Assembly (NCBI GenBank): GCA_903924465.1
Contig: CAIYBN010000092.1
Location: 1 to 64,000 of the forward strand
Source of the DNA: an uncultured Myxococcales bacterium
Lineage (GTDB): Bacteria > Myxococcota_A > UBA9042
Direction of reading: 5' to 3'
Length of the DNA stretch: 64,000 nucleotides
Part shown: positions 34,854 to 44,800 of the stretch, in pieces
Layout of the letters: every line of letters begins with the position of its first letter
How positions within the stretch are numbered: position 1 is the first letter of the stretch
Made by a program: the position numbers and the translations under genes
Notes under the pieces: generated by a model
The model's input: the letters and a program-made list of their open reading frames with translations, nothing else
Told to the model about the DNA's origin: nothing
The model's database searches: none

Positions 34854-34892
34854 GAAGTGTCCTGACCGGCGCGCGGGCGCTGGCGTGGCGCG

Positions 34893-34921
34893 AGAATGCA
34901 CCGGAAGCGGCTGCGTATCAA
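34893..34921 (-). promoter_or_regulatory. Sigma70-like promoter of the glycan operon
   Basis: On the minus strand: TTGATA (34921-34916), 17 bp, CATTCT (34898-34893), about 40 bases before GTG 34853. It is back-to-back with the cytochrome c promoter. Confidence 0.5.
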
Positions 34922-34940
34922 AAAGCCGGGGTCGTTGGCG

Positions 34941-34969
34941 ATGACGCACCGGCGCAAACTGGCTAAACT
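34941..34969 (+). promoter_or_regulatory. Sigma70-like promoter of the small cytochrome c gene
   Basis: ATGACG (34941-34946), 17 bp, TAAACT (34964-34969). The transcript start near 34976 fits the ATG at 35013 and excludes earlier in-frame starts. Confidence 0.5.
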
Positions 34970-35012
34970 GCGTGCGCGGTTGCCCCGACCTCTTCTCGCT
35001 CACAGGCATGCC

Positions 35013-35450
35013 ATGACGACGCCACGCCCGTTTCTCCTTGCCCTTTTGCCGGTCCTGCTCGGCGTGCTCGGATGTTCCAAGCATGCCGACGAATCCGCGC
35101 TTGGCGGTGTCGGCAACGATGGCCCGACCACGATTGCCGTGCCAGCAAACCTGTCGGAACTCATGGGCAAGTCCGACGTGAAGCGCGGGGCCGCCCTCTA
35201 TCTCAGCAAAGGCTGCAAGGCGTGCCACAACCTGACGGACGTGAAGTTGGTCGGTCCCGGTCTCAAGGGCATCGGTGGGCGGCGCTCCGCGCTGTGGATG
35301 GCGCGGATGATTTTGCGGCCGGAAGTCATGATCAAGGAAGACCCGGAAGCCAAGAAGCTGTTCGCCGCGATGATGGCGCCGATGGTCAATCAGGCAGTGG
35401 CGGCCGATACCGAGTTGCCGGCTCTGCTGGCGTTCCTGGAGACGCTCTAG
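35013..35450 (+). CDS. Small class I cytochrome c lipoprotein
   Basis: A 145-residue monohaem cytochrome. MTTPRPFLLALLPVLLGVLGC is a lipoprotein signal with lipobox LGC (Cys21). After a flexible acidic linker, RGAALYLSKGCKACHNL carries the haem site CKACH, and VGPGLKGIGGRR is the usual loop after it. Met candidates for the distal ligand are in AAMMAPMVNQ near the C-terminus. It would carry electrons at the periplasmic face of a membrane. It is divergent from the glycan operon and separated from the next gene by a new promoter, so it seems to stand alone. Confidence 0.85.
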   Translation: MTTPRPFLLALLPVLLGVLGCSKHADESALGGVGNDGPTTIAVPANLSELMGKSDVKRGAALYLSKGCKACHNLTDVKLVGPGLKGIGGRRSALWMARMILRPEVMIKEDPEAKKLFAAMMAPMVNQAVAADTELPALLAFLETL

Positions 35451-35496
35451 AATGCTTCAGTTCCGCTGTCTTCCGTGAAGACTCGCCGGCCGCGGC

Positions 35497-35525
35497 TTGA
35501 CGCCATCAGCCCGCTCCGTCAGACT
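35497..35525 (+). promoter_or_regulatory. Sigma70-like promoter of the HEAT / HD-like / kinase operon
   Basis: TTGACG (35497-35502), 17 bp, CAGACT (35520-35525), nearly identical in both boxes and spacing to the promoter at 6195-6223. The leader to the ATG at 35645 is about 110 bases. Confidence 0.55.
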
Positions 35526-35644
35526 CGCGGCACGATTTGGAGCGATTGCTGCACCCGAGGGACGCGAACGTCCCGCGGCCGGCGCAAAACGGCGAGCTGG
35601 GGCGCGGCGCCTTTGGCCCGCGGCACAGCACATTGGGAACGGTG

Positions 35645-37390
35645 ATGTCCGAAGATCGTCACACGCAACCGTCCGGAATGGCTCCGACAACTGCGCAGCG
35701 GCCCGTCGCTTCGGCTCAGCAGTCGGGCGTGCAGCCAGCGCTGCAATCGGGCGGCTACCGTGGACAAGTCGATTCGCAAGTGTTGCAGGACCGCAGCCGG
35801 GCGCGTCAGGTTGCCGGCTCCTTCGACGCGCTGATTCGCACCATTCGGACCCAAAATACCGTGGGATCTGGCACCGTTGGACGCACCTACGAGATGCTGA
35901 TGCAGGACCAACGTGCGGCCCTGTTCATCGGCGCGACCCATTTGCGCGTCGACGAAGAGCTGGCGCTGACCGCCGACGAAGACCACGGCCGCTGGCTGTT
36001 GCCGGCGTTCATGGCTGGACTTCGCCGGTTGCGGGCGCAGGAAGACTGCCGACAAGAAGATCTGCAGGCACTCGCGCTTGAACTCGCCGCGCTGCGGCTC
36101 GTGCCGCGCCAGCTGGAGGAATTTGCCGACTGGCTTTGGTCCGACGGTCTGGAAGGATTTGACACCGAGCTGCACACCAGCTTCGCGGAAGTCCTGGACG
36201 TCACCGATGATCCGGCGCGCCAGAAGCTGCAGATCGCCGCGGTGCGCGCGGAAATGGCGATGACGCTGGCCAGCGACGTCCAGGTGACGTTGAAGGATCT
36301 GGATGCGGCGTCGTTGCTGCAGGAATTCCAGACGCCGCTCGACGCGTTCGCCGCGGAGGCGCGGTCGGGTCGGCTCGGCTTGTCGGTCGAAGAGGCGGAG
36401 CAGCTGCGCAAGGCCGTGGATGAATCGGCATTTTGGGTGCGGCAGGAAATCTCGCTGGCGCTCGCGCATCCCGCGCTGCGCAAGGCGCTGCCGCCGGTGC
36501 AGGTGGCTCGCTCCTTGGTGCGCGTGGCGGCGGAGTCGTTCGACAGCGACTTCCTCGGTCTGGTTGCGGCGCTGTCACAACACAAGGATGACTACGCCCA
36601 AGCCGTGATTACGGCACTGGAAAATGAGCCAGTCGGCGACGCCATCGCGGAACGCGCGCCGCTCGACGAAGGCGGGCTTCAGCGCCTGTTGCACCTGCTG
36701 ACCGGCAAGTCCGCCAAATTTGCAGCCGGGATCGCGCGCGGTCTCTGTGAGCGTGCGGCCTTGGACCGGAGCAAAGGTCGGCAAGTGGTGGAAGCGGCGA
36801 CCGCGCGCTTGGCGGTGGCAGTCGGGATTCAAAAGTTTGTTGAACTGATTGATATCACCAAATTATCTCCTGCTGGTCGAACTTCACTCGCGCACATTGC
36901 TGTCCAGTCCCGTGCCGATGTCGAGACTCTCGCGGCGATCCTGGGGTCCGTGCCGCCGTCGTCGGCGATCGCCCTGTTGCAAGGATTTCCGAACGTCGTG
37001 CTCAATCGCTTGGAAACGACCATCGGACGGCTGTTGCGCGACGGCTCACCGCGCGACCGCACCGCTTTGGCGGCGATCTTGCTGGCGCCCGATCGTGCGA
37101 CCGGCCCGCGCCAGTTGACCGACGTACTCATGGAGACGCTCGGCAACGGCTGGGAATTGCGTACGGTCCGCCTTGCCGCGGAAGGTGCGGTGCGTCAGAA
37201 CTGCGCTGAACGGTTGATCCTTTTGCAGAGAAATTCCCAGACGCCGATCGAAATTCGCCTGATGCTGCTGGACGTCCTGGCACGCTCGCCGCATGGCGAA
37301 GAGGTCCTGAAATGGCGTTTTGCGGAGTTGATGGACGCCGAGGCGCTCCGTCAGCGGCTGGTTGACCTGCGCAAGGAGCGGAAATCATGA
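35645..37390 (+). CDS. HEAT-like helical repeat protein of a signalling operon
   Basis: A 581-residue soluble protein. The start was taken at ATG 35645 with GGTG(A) context; an in-frame start at 35537 is possible. Residues 1-50 are polar and disordered (Gln/Ser/Pro-rich). The rest is alpha-helical, including WLLPAFMAGLRRLRAQEDC, LPRQ-type loops near 130-160 and, from ~290, short helical pairs typical of HEAT repeats (VRVAAESFDSDFLGLVAALS, ALDRSKGRQVVEAATARLAV). I recognise the arrangement from deltaproteobacteria, where a HEAT-repeat protein precedes an HD-GYP-like protein. No catalytic motif is present, so it is probably a scaffold. ATGA overlap links it to the next gene. Confidence 0.65.
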   Translation: MSEDRHTQPSGMAPTTAQRPVASAQQSGVQPALQSGGYRGQVDSQVLQDRSRARQVAGSFDALIRTIRTQNTVGSGTVGRTYEMLMQDQRAALFIGATHLRVDEELALTADEDHGRWLLPAFMAGLRRLRAQEDCRQEDLQALALELAALRLVPRQLEEFADWLWSDGLEGFDTELHTSFAEVLDVTDDPARQKLQIAAVRAEMAMTLASDVQVTLKDLDAASLLQEFQTPLDAFAAEARSGRLGLSVEEAEQLRKAVDESAFWVRQEISLALAHPALRKALPPVQVARSLVRVAAESFDSDFLGLVAALSQHKDDYAQAVITALENEPVGDAIAERAPLDEGGLQRLLHLLTGKSAKFAAGIARGLCERAALDRSKGRQVVEAATARLAVAVGIQKFVELIDITKLSPAGRTSLAHIAVQSRADVETLAAILGSVPPSSAIALLQGFPNVVLNRLETTIGRLLRDGSPRDRTALAAILLAPDRATGPRQLTDVLMETLGNGWELRTVRLAAEGAVRQNCAERLILLQRNSQTPIEIRLMLLDVLARSPHGEEVLKWRFAELMDAEALRQRLVDLRKERKS

Positions 37391-38679
37391 ATCCGGCGCC
37401 GCCGACCTTTGAAGCGACTCAATCCGGAGTCGGGGAGTCGGACAGTTCCGCGTCCATCGCGTTGCTGGAGCGACTGTTTGTCCTCACCAAGACCGTGGGA
37501 ACCTTGGGCACCGCTCACCCGTCGGCGCTGGAAAATGCCGCGAGCGCGCGCGAGGCCGTGCTGCTGGCCAGAACCCCTTTGTCGCTGCAATTCGTGCGGG
37601 AGGCGACGTTCCGCGATCGCGCGCTTTTGCCATTGGATTTGGAAGGTTTTCAGCGCTCGCAGGTGCTTTCGCGGGCTGTGAGCCACTGCGGTGTGCACGA
37701 GCTGAGTTTTGATACCGTTCCGGAGAGCGCGGCGCTGCTGCAATTGGCGCAGGTCCTGGCGCGCGGCGTCCAGGGTCCGACCGATTGGCTGGAATCCCTG
37801 CGGTTGCCGGGTATTTCCTGGCGCGAGATTGCCGGTGCCGGTTGGGGCGCAGAATCGCGTGCGATCGATCCCGACTTATTTGCCGTGACGCAACTTGCTC
37901 TGGCGATTGCGGAAACGGATCGGCTGGCGAGTGAAAGCACCGCGCCGTGGCGTTGGACTGAAGGCGTCGGCGTGGTGCGACGTCTGGAGCGCGCGCTGGA
38001 AGTGGACGGTGCGGCGGCAGACCGTGCCCTGGAGTTGGCGCCCGCGCCGTGGTCGCCGGGGCGTCGGGCCGTGGCCGTGGCCATGCGTGTCGTTGCCGTT
38101 CTGCGGGAAATGGGGTCGCTGGCCGGAACGACGCGCGCGGCCGGTCACGCGGCGCTTGTGCTGGGCGCATGCGGGCTGGCGGAGGGTAGAACGCTGAGCT
38201 TGGAAGAAGCGGCTGGCGCCGGCTTGAAGCGTCTCTTGGCGACGTCACTGGAATCTGCGGGCGGCGCCGCGCGGCACCGAATTCGCGTTTGCGCGCTGCT
38301 GAATGCCGTCCACCGACGTACCGCGTTTCACGGCCGATGGGTCGGCGCGATCGGCCTGATCGACGTGTTGTACGCGCTGGAAACGCGCCGTCAGGGCGAG
38401 GAGCGCCTGGTCCAACTGTCGCTTGCCGACCTTCTCGCTGGCGCCCTTGCCGAATCCGAGACGCGTTTTGATCCCCGCTGGCTGCGCGCGCTCGTGGCGA
38501 CTGTCGGGGAATTGCCGCCCGGTGCCCGCGTGCGGCTGGCGGACGGACGGGTAGGCGTGGTATTTGAGCCTGGGCCGTCCGGCGATCCGTGGCGGCCTAT
38601 CGTGTTGATCCAAGGCCAGATGGTTGAGCCGCAGCAGCCGGTGCGCCTTCAGGCTGCGGTGGGTGTCGCGCGGAAGTAG
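37387..38679 (+). CDS. HD-GYP-like protein that has lost the HD motif
   Basis: A 430-residue soluble protein. Its C-terminus, FDPRWLRALVATVGELPPGARVRLADGRVGVVFEPG followed by WRPIVLI (positions ~355-415, given here in parts), matches the beta-rich tail of deltaproteobacterial HD-GYP-type proteins (LGxYPxGxxVRLxxGxxGVV). Where the metal-binding His-Asp should stand, the sequence reads AGHAALVLGACGLAEG (~253-268), with no HD pair, and I see no GYP. It is therefore probably catalytically dead and may act as a binding partner of its neighbours. It overlaps the HEAT gene by 4 bases and precedes the kinase gene by 9. The N-terminal half has no motif I can name. Confidence 0.6.
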   Translation: MNPAPPTFEATQSGVGESDSSASIALLERLFVLTKTVGTLGTAHPSALENAASAREAVLLARTPLSLQFVREATFRDRALLPLDLEGFQRSQVLSRAVSHCGVHELSFDTVPESAALLQLAQVLARGVQGPTDWLESLRLPGISWREIAGAGWGAESRAIDPDLFAVTQLALAIAETDRLASESTAPWRWTEGVGVVRRLERALEVDGAAADRALELAPAPWSPGRRAVAVAMRVVAVLREMGSLAGTTRAAGHAALVLGACGLAEGRTLSLEEAAGAGLKRLLATSLESAGGAARHRIRVCALLNAVHRRTAFHGRWVGAIGLIDVLYALETRRQGEERLVQLSLADLLAGALAESETRFDPRWLRALVATVGELPPGARVRLADGRVGVVFEPGPSGDPWRPIVLIQGQMVEPQQPVRLQAAVGVARK

Positions 38680-38688
38680 CAGGGTGAC

Positions 38689-40218
38689 ATGACGCTGAAA
38701 GTCGGCGAGCGGGTCTTGGAACGCTACATCGTTGAAGGCGTGCTCGGGCGCGGCGGCATGGGTGAAGTGCACCGTGGACGGCATGAGCGTTTGGGCCTCG
38801 TCGTCGCGCTGAAGATCCTGACCGAGGTTTCTCCCGACCTGGAAAAACGCTTCGAGCGCGAGGCGCAGTTGATGGCGCGGGTGCGCCACCCGAACATCGT
38901 CGCGATCCTCGATTTTGGCCAAACGTCGACCGGGCTGCCGGTGATCGCGATGGAGTTCATCGACGGCGAAGAGTTGGGTACGCGTCTGAAGCGCATGGGC
39001 GCGCTGCCGTGGCCGATGGCGGTGCACATCGTGCGCGGCGTCGTCGCGGGTCTGGAGGCGATGCACGCGGCCAAAGTGCTCCACCGCGATCTGAAGCCAG
39101 CCAACGTGGTGATCGCGCCGGGCACGCCGGAACTGGTCAAGCTGATCGATTTCGGCATCGCCCGGCCGACCGAAGGCAACGTGGGAACGCAACTGACGGG
39201 TACCGGCGCGCTCATCGGCACGCCCGCCTACATGTCGCCGGAGCAGCTGCTGGGCTATCCGCTCGATGCGCGTTCGGATTTCTACGCCGCGGCGTTGATG
39301 CTGTTTGAGCTGGTGACCGGCGGGCTGCCGCACGCGAACCCTGCGCAAAACGGTCGGGATCTCGCGGGTGTGTTGCGGCGCTTGCAGGAACCGCCGCCGG
39401 TGGCCGTGGCGCCGGCACAGCTGCCGCCGCTGCCGCAGTCGTTGCAGCAATTGCTCGTGGCGGCGTTGGCCAACGATCCGATTGGACGTCCGCCGAATGC
39501 CGCCGAGTTCCTGAGTGCGCTCGATCGCATTAGTGCGGAGCCTTCAGCCGCGTTGGCGGCCGCGCCGGTGGATGTCTTTGGCGAAACCATGGTGCATCCG
39601 GATGCCCATTCGCCGATCTCGGAAGCGATTCGCCAGTCGCAGGTTCAGTCGCGGCAGCGCTCGTGGGTGCCACCGGAGCCGTCGCCGCCGACACAGCTGC
39701 CGCCGCTGCGGCCCGCGCAGCCGCCAACGGTGGCGCAGCCGGCGCAGCAAAAGCCTTGGCAAACGCCATCGGGCGGCTATGTCCTGCAGCCGCAGACGAT
39801 GGTTGGCAGTCCTGCGCCGACGTCGGGTGGCTATCCGACGACGCAAACGCGGTCCAGTACGCCGGTTCCGATCACGGATGGCGTCCGCTATCTGGTGGCG
39901 GCCAAGCTACCGCCGTCGCGGCTGCAACAGCCCGAGGAGCGGCGCTGGCTCGCGAGCCAGCTCGGTGCTCACGGCCGCAGTTTTACCCTTGGCCAGCAGT
40001 TCTGGTTCGCGTTGCAATTGCTGCCAACCCAGCCGATGGATTCGGGCAAAGTGGCGCGCGAGCTGCTGGAACGTCTGACGGCGCGCTATGGCAAGAACGT
40101 GACGACGCGCGTCCGGCTGGTGGAAGCGAACTTCGCGCTGACTCCAGCGCAGTTGACCGGCGCGCATCCGCTCCCGGAGACGCTGACGCAGATGCTGAGT
40201 GACCTGACCGGGGCGTGA
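38689..40218 (+). CDS. Serine/threonine protein kinase (Hanks type), soluble
   Basis: A 509-residue kinase. It has VLGRGGMGEVHRG (glycine loop, 18-30), VALKIL with the catalytic Lys near 43, HRDLKPAN at 132-139, KLIDFGIARP near 150-159 and GTPAYMSPEQ (activation segment) near 181-190: a complete, RD-type kinase domain to ~270. Residues ~290-400 are a Pro/Gln/Ser-rich linker. The last ~110 residues form a folded domain (YLVAAKLPPSRLQQPEERRW ... RVRLVEANFALTPAQL) that I cannot assign. No transmembrane helix is seen. It is the third gene of the HEAT/HD-like/kinase operon; the kinase may phosphorylate or respond to those partners. Confidence 0.88.
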   Translation: MTLKVGERVLERYIVEGVLGRGGMGEVHRGRHERLGLVVALKILTEVSPDLEKRFEREAQLMARVRHPNIVAILDFGQTSTGLPVIAMEFIDGEELGTRLKRMGALPWPMAVHIVRGVVAGLEAMHAAKVLHRDLKPANVVIAPGTPELVKLIDFGIARPTEGNVGTQLTGTGALIGTPAYMSPEQLLGYPLDARSDFYAAALMLFELVTGGLPHANPAQNGRDLAGVLRRLQEPPPVAVAPAQLPPLPQSLQQLLVAALANDPIGRPPNAAEFLSALDRISAEPSAALAAAPVDVFGETMVHPDAHSPISEAIRQSQVQSRQRSWVPPEPSPPTQLPPLRPAQPPTVAQPAQQKPWQTPSGGYVLQPQTMVGSPAPTSGGYPTTQTRSSTPVPITDGVRYLVAAKLPPSRLQQPEERRWLASQLGAHGRSFTLGQQFWFALQLLPTQPMDSGKVARELLERLTARYGKNVTTRVRLVEANFALTPAQLTGAHPLPETLTQMLSDLTGA

Positions 40219-40240
40219 GCGCAACAAGTCCACGCGTCGA

Positions 40241-40270
40241 TTGACCCTGCGCTGCAACGACGGATACGCT
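40241..40270 (+). promoter_or_regulatory. Sigma70-like promoter of the DUF218 lipoprotein gene
   Basis: TTGACC (40241-40246), 18 bp, TACGCT (40265-40270), about 32 bases before the transcript region containing GAGGAGAAGG and the GTG at 40309. Confidence 0.5.
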
Positions 40271-40308
40271 GACCGTTCTGGCCGGCAACGGCCGCCGAGG
40301 AGAAGGGC

Positions 40309-41667
40309 GTGAAACAAGCTTTGAAATGGGGATTCTTGCTCATCTGTGCCGCGCCGTTGGGCTGCAACTCGCCTGCTTCGACCGCGGATGCCGTGTCGAC
40401 GGATGATGCGGATACCCAGGATGGCGTCGCAGGGGCCGATGCTGCCGATGTGGTGGATATCGCAGCTGATGTCTCCGTCGCGTTTCCGGACCTGCAGCCG
40501 GCCGCCTGTTTGCCAACGAAGCCCATCGACCTGCTCGGCTTCGATCGCACGTATCCGATCTTGCAGACGCAGCCCGTTTCGACCTGGGGCTTTGTCCAGG
40601 ACAAGAATTGGTACCTGCTGACGGTGCTGCAACAGGTCGCGGAGGCGAAAGCGGCGCTGGCGGCCGATCCGACGCTTCTGGCGCTGGCGCAAAAGCGCGA
40701 AAAGCAGTTGCGGGATGCCGCGGTCACCTGTGGGGAAGACGTGACGTGCCTGACCGCACAGATCGCGTGGACGCCGGACGACATCACGGCGACGGCCGCG
40801 CAGGTCGGCAAGGTGCTGGCGAAGACGACGGTCGCGCAAAAGCATTTGCGGCCCAGTGGGCGATTCGCGCTGCACGTGGCGAAGACCGATGAGGCGCTGA
40901 TCACGGCCGCGACGACTGAAGCGCTGCAGACGTTGCAGGACGCGTTCAACCGTTTCGAGACCAGTCGCCCGGACCTGGCAGCGTCGCTGGCCGGCATCGG
41001 CACGGCGCATGCGGGCGCGATGCAGTTCTTTGAGCCGCTGCTGTGGGCGGTGCTGGATGGCATGAAGTTCAGCAATCACGATCAGGCCGGCCGCGACGAG
41101 CCGCTGGCGCAGGGTGCGAACAAGGCCGCGCTGGAGCGGATGAAGACGATCGATTGGTCCAAGTGGCGTTTCTCCGTGGTGTTGGGCCTGGGCTGGGGAC
41201 CGGAAGACGCCGCGCCGCTCTCGGAGCTGGGCCGGGAGCACTGCGACATCGTGGCGTCACGTTTTCTGGCTGGGCTCGCGCCGTTCATCATGCTGACCGG
41301 CGGTCACGTTCATCCTTCTGAGACAACGCCTTACGCGGAAGCGCTCGAGATGAAGAAGTATCTCATGGCGACGTATGGGATTCCCGAGAACACGATCCTG
41401 GTTGATCCGCACGCGCGCCACACGACCACCAACCTGCGCAACATCGCGCGGCAAATGATGGTCTACGGCATGCCGATGGACATGCCCGCGCTCGATTCCT
41501 CCGACGTTGCGCAGGTGTTCTATGTGCTGCACTTGGACACGCGCTGCAATCAGGATCTGGGCTACGTGCCTTACCGCACCGTCCAGTCCTTGAGCGATCA
41601 GGACAATTGCTTTCTGCCCGCGGCCGAATCCATGTACTACGACGCCCGCGACCCGCTCGACCCGTAG
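40309..41667 (+). CDS. Lipoprotein with a DUF218 (YdcF/SanA/ElyC-like) domain
   Basis: A 452-residue protein starting with GTG (GAGGAG upstream). MKQALKWGFLLICAAPLGC is a lipoprotein signal (Cys19), then an Asp/Ala/Val-rich linker to ~60. Residues ~70-280 are helical and unassigned. The DUF218 fold covers ~285-430: SVVLGLGWGPEDAAPL, then FIMLTGGHVHPSETTPYAEA and IPENTILVDPHARHTTTN, equivalent to the G-x-L-TGG, SEA-M and ILEE-S-T-EN blocks of YdcF/ElyC. The family is linked to envelope maintenance and cell-wall precursor handling; its chemistry is poorly known. The long N-terminal extension is unusual compared with the ~250-residue ElyC type. Confidence 0.8.
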   Translation: MKQALKWGFLLICAAPLGCNSPASTADAVSTDDADTQDGVAGADAADVVDIAADVSVAFPDLQPAACLPTKPIDLLGFDRTYPILQTQPVSTWGFVQDKNWYLLTVLQQVAEAKAALAADPTLLALAQKREKQLRDAAVTCGEDVTCLTAQIAWTPDDITATAAQVGKVLAKTTVAQKHLRPSGRFALHVAKTDEALITAATTEALQTLQDAFNRFETSRPDLAASLAGIGTAHAGAMQFFEPLLWAVLDGMKFSNHDQAGRDEPLAQGANKAALERMKTIDWSKWRFSVVLGLGWGPEDAAPLSELGREHCDIVASRFLAGLAPFIMLTGGHVHPSETTPYAEALEMKKYLMATYGIPENTILVDPHARHTTTNLRNIARQMMVYGMPMDMPALDSSDVAQVFYVLHLDTRCNQDLGYVPYRTVQSLSDQDNCFLPAAESMYYDARDPLDP

Positions 41668-41825
41668 CGAACGCCGCATCTTCGGCCATTGCTACGCTGG
41701 TGCCGCGTCACGAACGTGGGTTTCCGGGCGAGAATTCGGATGGCTCAGAACGTGGACAGCGCGGGCCGCTTGGTACACGATGCTGATGCCCCGGGCGTGC
41801 AATCGTCCGGCGGCACGAGGTCGGT

Positions 41826-44800
41826 TTGCCCAAGAGCGACGAGCCCGAGAAGCCGCTGGAGCATCAAGAGACCCTGGAACCGGAGGGCTCCGAGTCTTTT
41901 TTTGCCGTGAGTCATCGGCCGGTGACCTCCATCACCACGCAGTATGACGCCCAGCGACCCGTCAGTCGCGGCGTTGAGCCGGCGCCGCCGATTGAAGTCG
42001 GCTACGAAATCGACCATTTCCGAGTGGTTCGGCAGCTGGGGCAAGGCGGCATGGGCCGCGTGCTGCTGGCGCGGGATACCCAACTCGGTCGGCTGGTGGC
42101 GCTGAAGCTCATTCGCGAGGACCGGCTCAGCCGCGTGTCACTGGATGCGTTTCAGGCGGAAGCCAGGCTGACGGCGCGCCTGTCGCACCCCAACATCGTC
42201 ACCATCCACCACATCGGTCGCTGGGACAGCTCGATGTACCTCGCGCTTGAATACGTCGAAGGTGGCACGTTGCGCGATCGCCTGGGCGGCCAGGTGATGC
42301 ATGCGCGCGAGGCCATGCGCATGGCGCTGCCGATCGCCCGCGCGCTTGCGGCCGCCCACGCCGCGCTGGTGAGTCACTGCGATCTGAAACCGGAAAACGT
42401 CCTGGTGCCGCCGGATGGTCGGTTGCGCGTCGTGGATTTCGGCATTGCCCGGGTGATCGACAACCGGCCGTGGGACGAGCGCGAGGAGGGCAAGGAGCGG
42501 GTGGCAGGAACGCCGGGCTACATGGCGCCGGAGCAGTGGCTGGGTGAGCCGTCGTCCGCGGCGGTGGACATCTGGGCGCTGGGCGTCATGATTTACGAAA
42601 TGCTGATGGCGCATCGGCCTTTCGAAGGGCCAAACAGCGACGGCCGGCCGATGCACATGCGCATGCTGGACCCGGGGCTGCAGCCGAGGCCGCTGATTGG
42701 CCTGACGGAAGATTTTCGCCTGCTGATCGAGGCCATGCTGGCGCGTCGGCCGGACGAGCGGCCCACGGCTGCGGAAATTGCCCAAGCGCTGGAACGCGCG
42801 TTGAACCGCGATGACGGCGACGCGCAGTCGACTGAATCGCCGTTTCGCGGCTTGATGCCGTTTGAAGAGCGGCACGCAGGCTTCTTCTTTGGCCGCGAAT
42901 CGGAAGTCGACGCGGCCGTGGAACGGCTGCGCACGGTGACGATGTTGCCGGTCGTGGGGCCCTCCGGCGCGGGCAAGAGTTCATTTGTTCAAGCCGGTCT
43001 GATTCCACGCCTGCGCGAGCAACGGGCGCACACGGTGCTGTCCTTGCGCCCGGGGCCGCACCCGCTGGCGGCTTTGGCATCGCGGCTCGTGGCGGGCGAG
43101 ACCCTCGATTCGAAACGTGAATTGCAGGAACAGCGCGACGTTGTCGCCGAGCTGACTGCGACCTTGCTGGAGCGTCCCGGGCATGCCAACGTGCTGTTGC
43201 ACGGTCTGGCCGACGCGACGCACACCCGGATTGTGCTGTTTGTCGACCAGTTGGAAGAAGTGGTGACGCAAGGCTGTCCGGCGGAGGAAGCACGGGCATT
43301 CCTCGACGCCATCGCGCTTGCGGCGGATGCCGTCGACGATCAGGTGCGCGTTATCGTGACACTTCGCGACGATTTCCTCGCGCGTGTGGCGGTTGGCGAC
43401 GCGATGACGGCTGCGCTCAACAACGTGCTGGTGGTGCGACGCCTGGATGACCAACTGCTGCGCGAAGCGGCGACCCGGCCGCTCATGCGGTTGGGCTACG
43501 CGTGGGATGATCCGGAAGTCGTGAACCGGATCGTTTCGGAACTGCATGGCCTCGCGTCGGCGCTGCCGCTGCTGCAATTCGCCTGTGCTGCGCTGTGGGA
43601 GCACCGCGATCAGCGCAATCACCTGCTGCGCCGTTCCGATTACGAAGCCATTGGCGGTGTCGCCGGCGCGCTAGCGGCGCACGCGGAAGCGGTATTCGAC
43701 GGGCTTTCGCCGCAGGATCTGGAGGTTGCCCGCGTGCTGCTGTTGCGGCTCGTGGCTCCCGATGGGGCCCGGCGCGTGGTGCCCCGTTCGCGGGCGCTGG
43801 AAGGGCTCGGCGAGCGCGGCGAGCGGTTGGTGGAGCGCCTGACCCATGCGCGCTTGCTGACCGTCCGTCGGTCGCGCGTGGCTGCGACAGGCGAAGCTGT
43901 GTTGGAATTGGCGCATGATTCACTGCTCCGTGATTGGCCGCAACTGCGTAAATGGTTGGATGAAAGCTCAGAAGAGCGTCTGGTTCTGGCGGAAGTTGAA
44001 GACGCTGCGCGCGTGTGGCATGGCCGCGGCCGGCAGCCGCTCGAAGTGTGGCCGTTGGACGGCGTCAAGGATGCCCAGCGGCGTTTGCGCGCGGAGTTCT
44101 CGGCGCTATCGCAAACCGCGCGTGACTTTCTGGCGCTCGGCGAAACACTTGGCCTGCGCGACCGTCGTCGGAGACGCATGGTCCTGATCGGCAGCTTCGC
44201 GCTGGCGGTGGCGATCACTTTGACGTCTGTCGTTGCCGCGTTGGCGTTTGCCAAAAAAGAGCGCCAGACCAAAGAGCAAGCTGTCCTGATCGAAAAAGCC
44301 GCGGCGGAAGGCGCACTAGCGGCCGCGGATACGGGTCTGGTTGATCTGGATCTGCAACTTTTTGACTGGGATCCACTCACGCAATCTGCGCATCCAGTCG
44401 CGTTGGCCGCGTTCGATCACGTGTCCATGACGCTGTGGGAAGTCGATGCGCCGGACGCGGCCACGTCGGATCGGCCGCGCGAGGCGCGGTTCGTGAAGTT
44501 GGCGCCAGCGAAACAGGTGGATTCGCACTGGCGCGCGCAGCTGCAGACGCGTTCCGGACCCGTGTTCCTGCGGGTGGACGGCCGCGGCCGGGACGGGCAG
44601 ACGTGCGAGCCCTCCTGGCTGAAAGTGCCGCGCCTGCCCGGATGGAGCGAGCGCGCGCACGGTCCGACACGGCTGCTGCTGCACGTGCCGACCTGTGCCG
44701 CGTCCCGTGCCGATTTGGTGCCAGTCGCCTCGGGTTCTTTCTACTTTGGTGGCGAGGGGGAACCGCCATTTCCGGGCCACATCGCGCCGAAGGCTGAGCG

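Noticed and set aside
33315..34865. A 516-codon plus-strand frame opposite the glycan flippase
   Set aside because: The minus strand encodes a clear multi-helix flippase coupled to the GT2 gene. The antisense translation is polar and repetitive.
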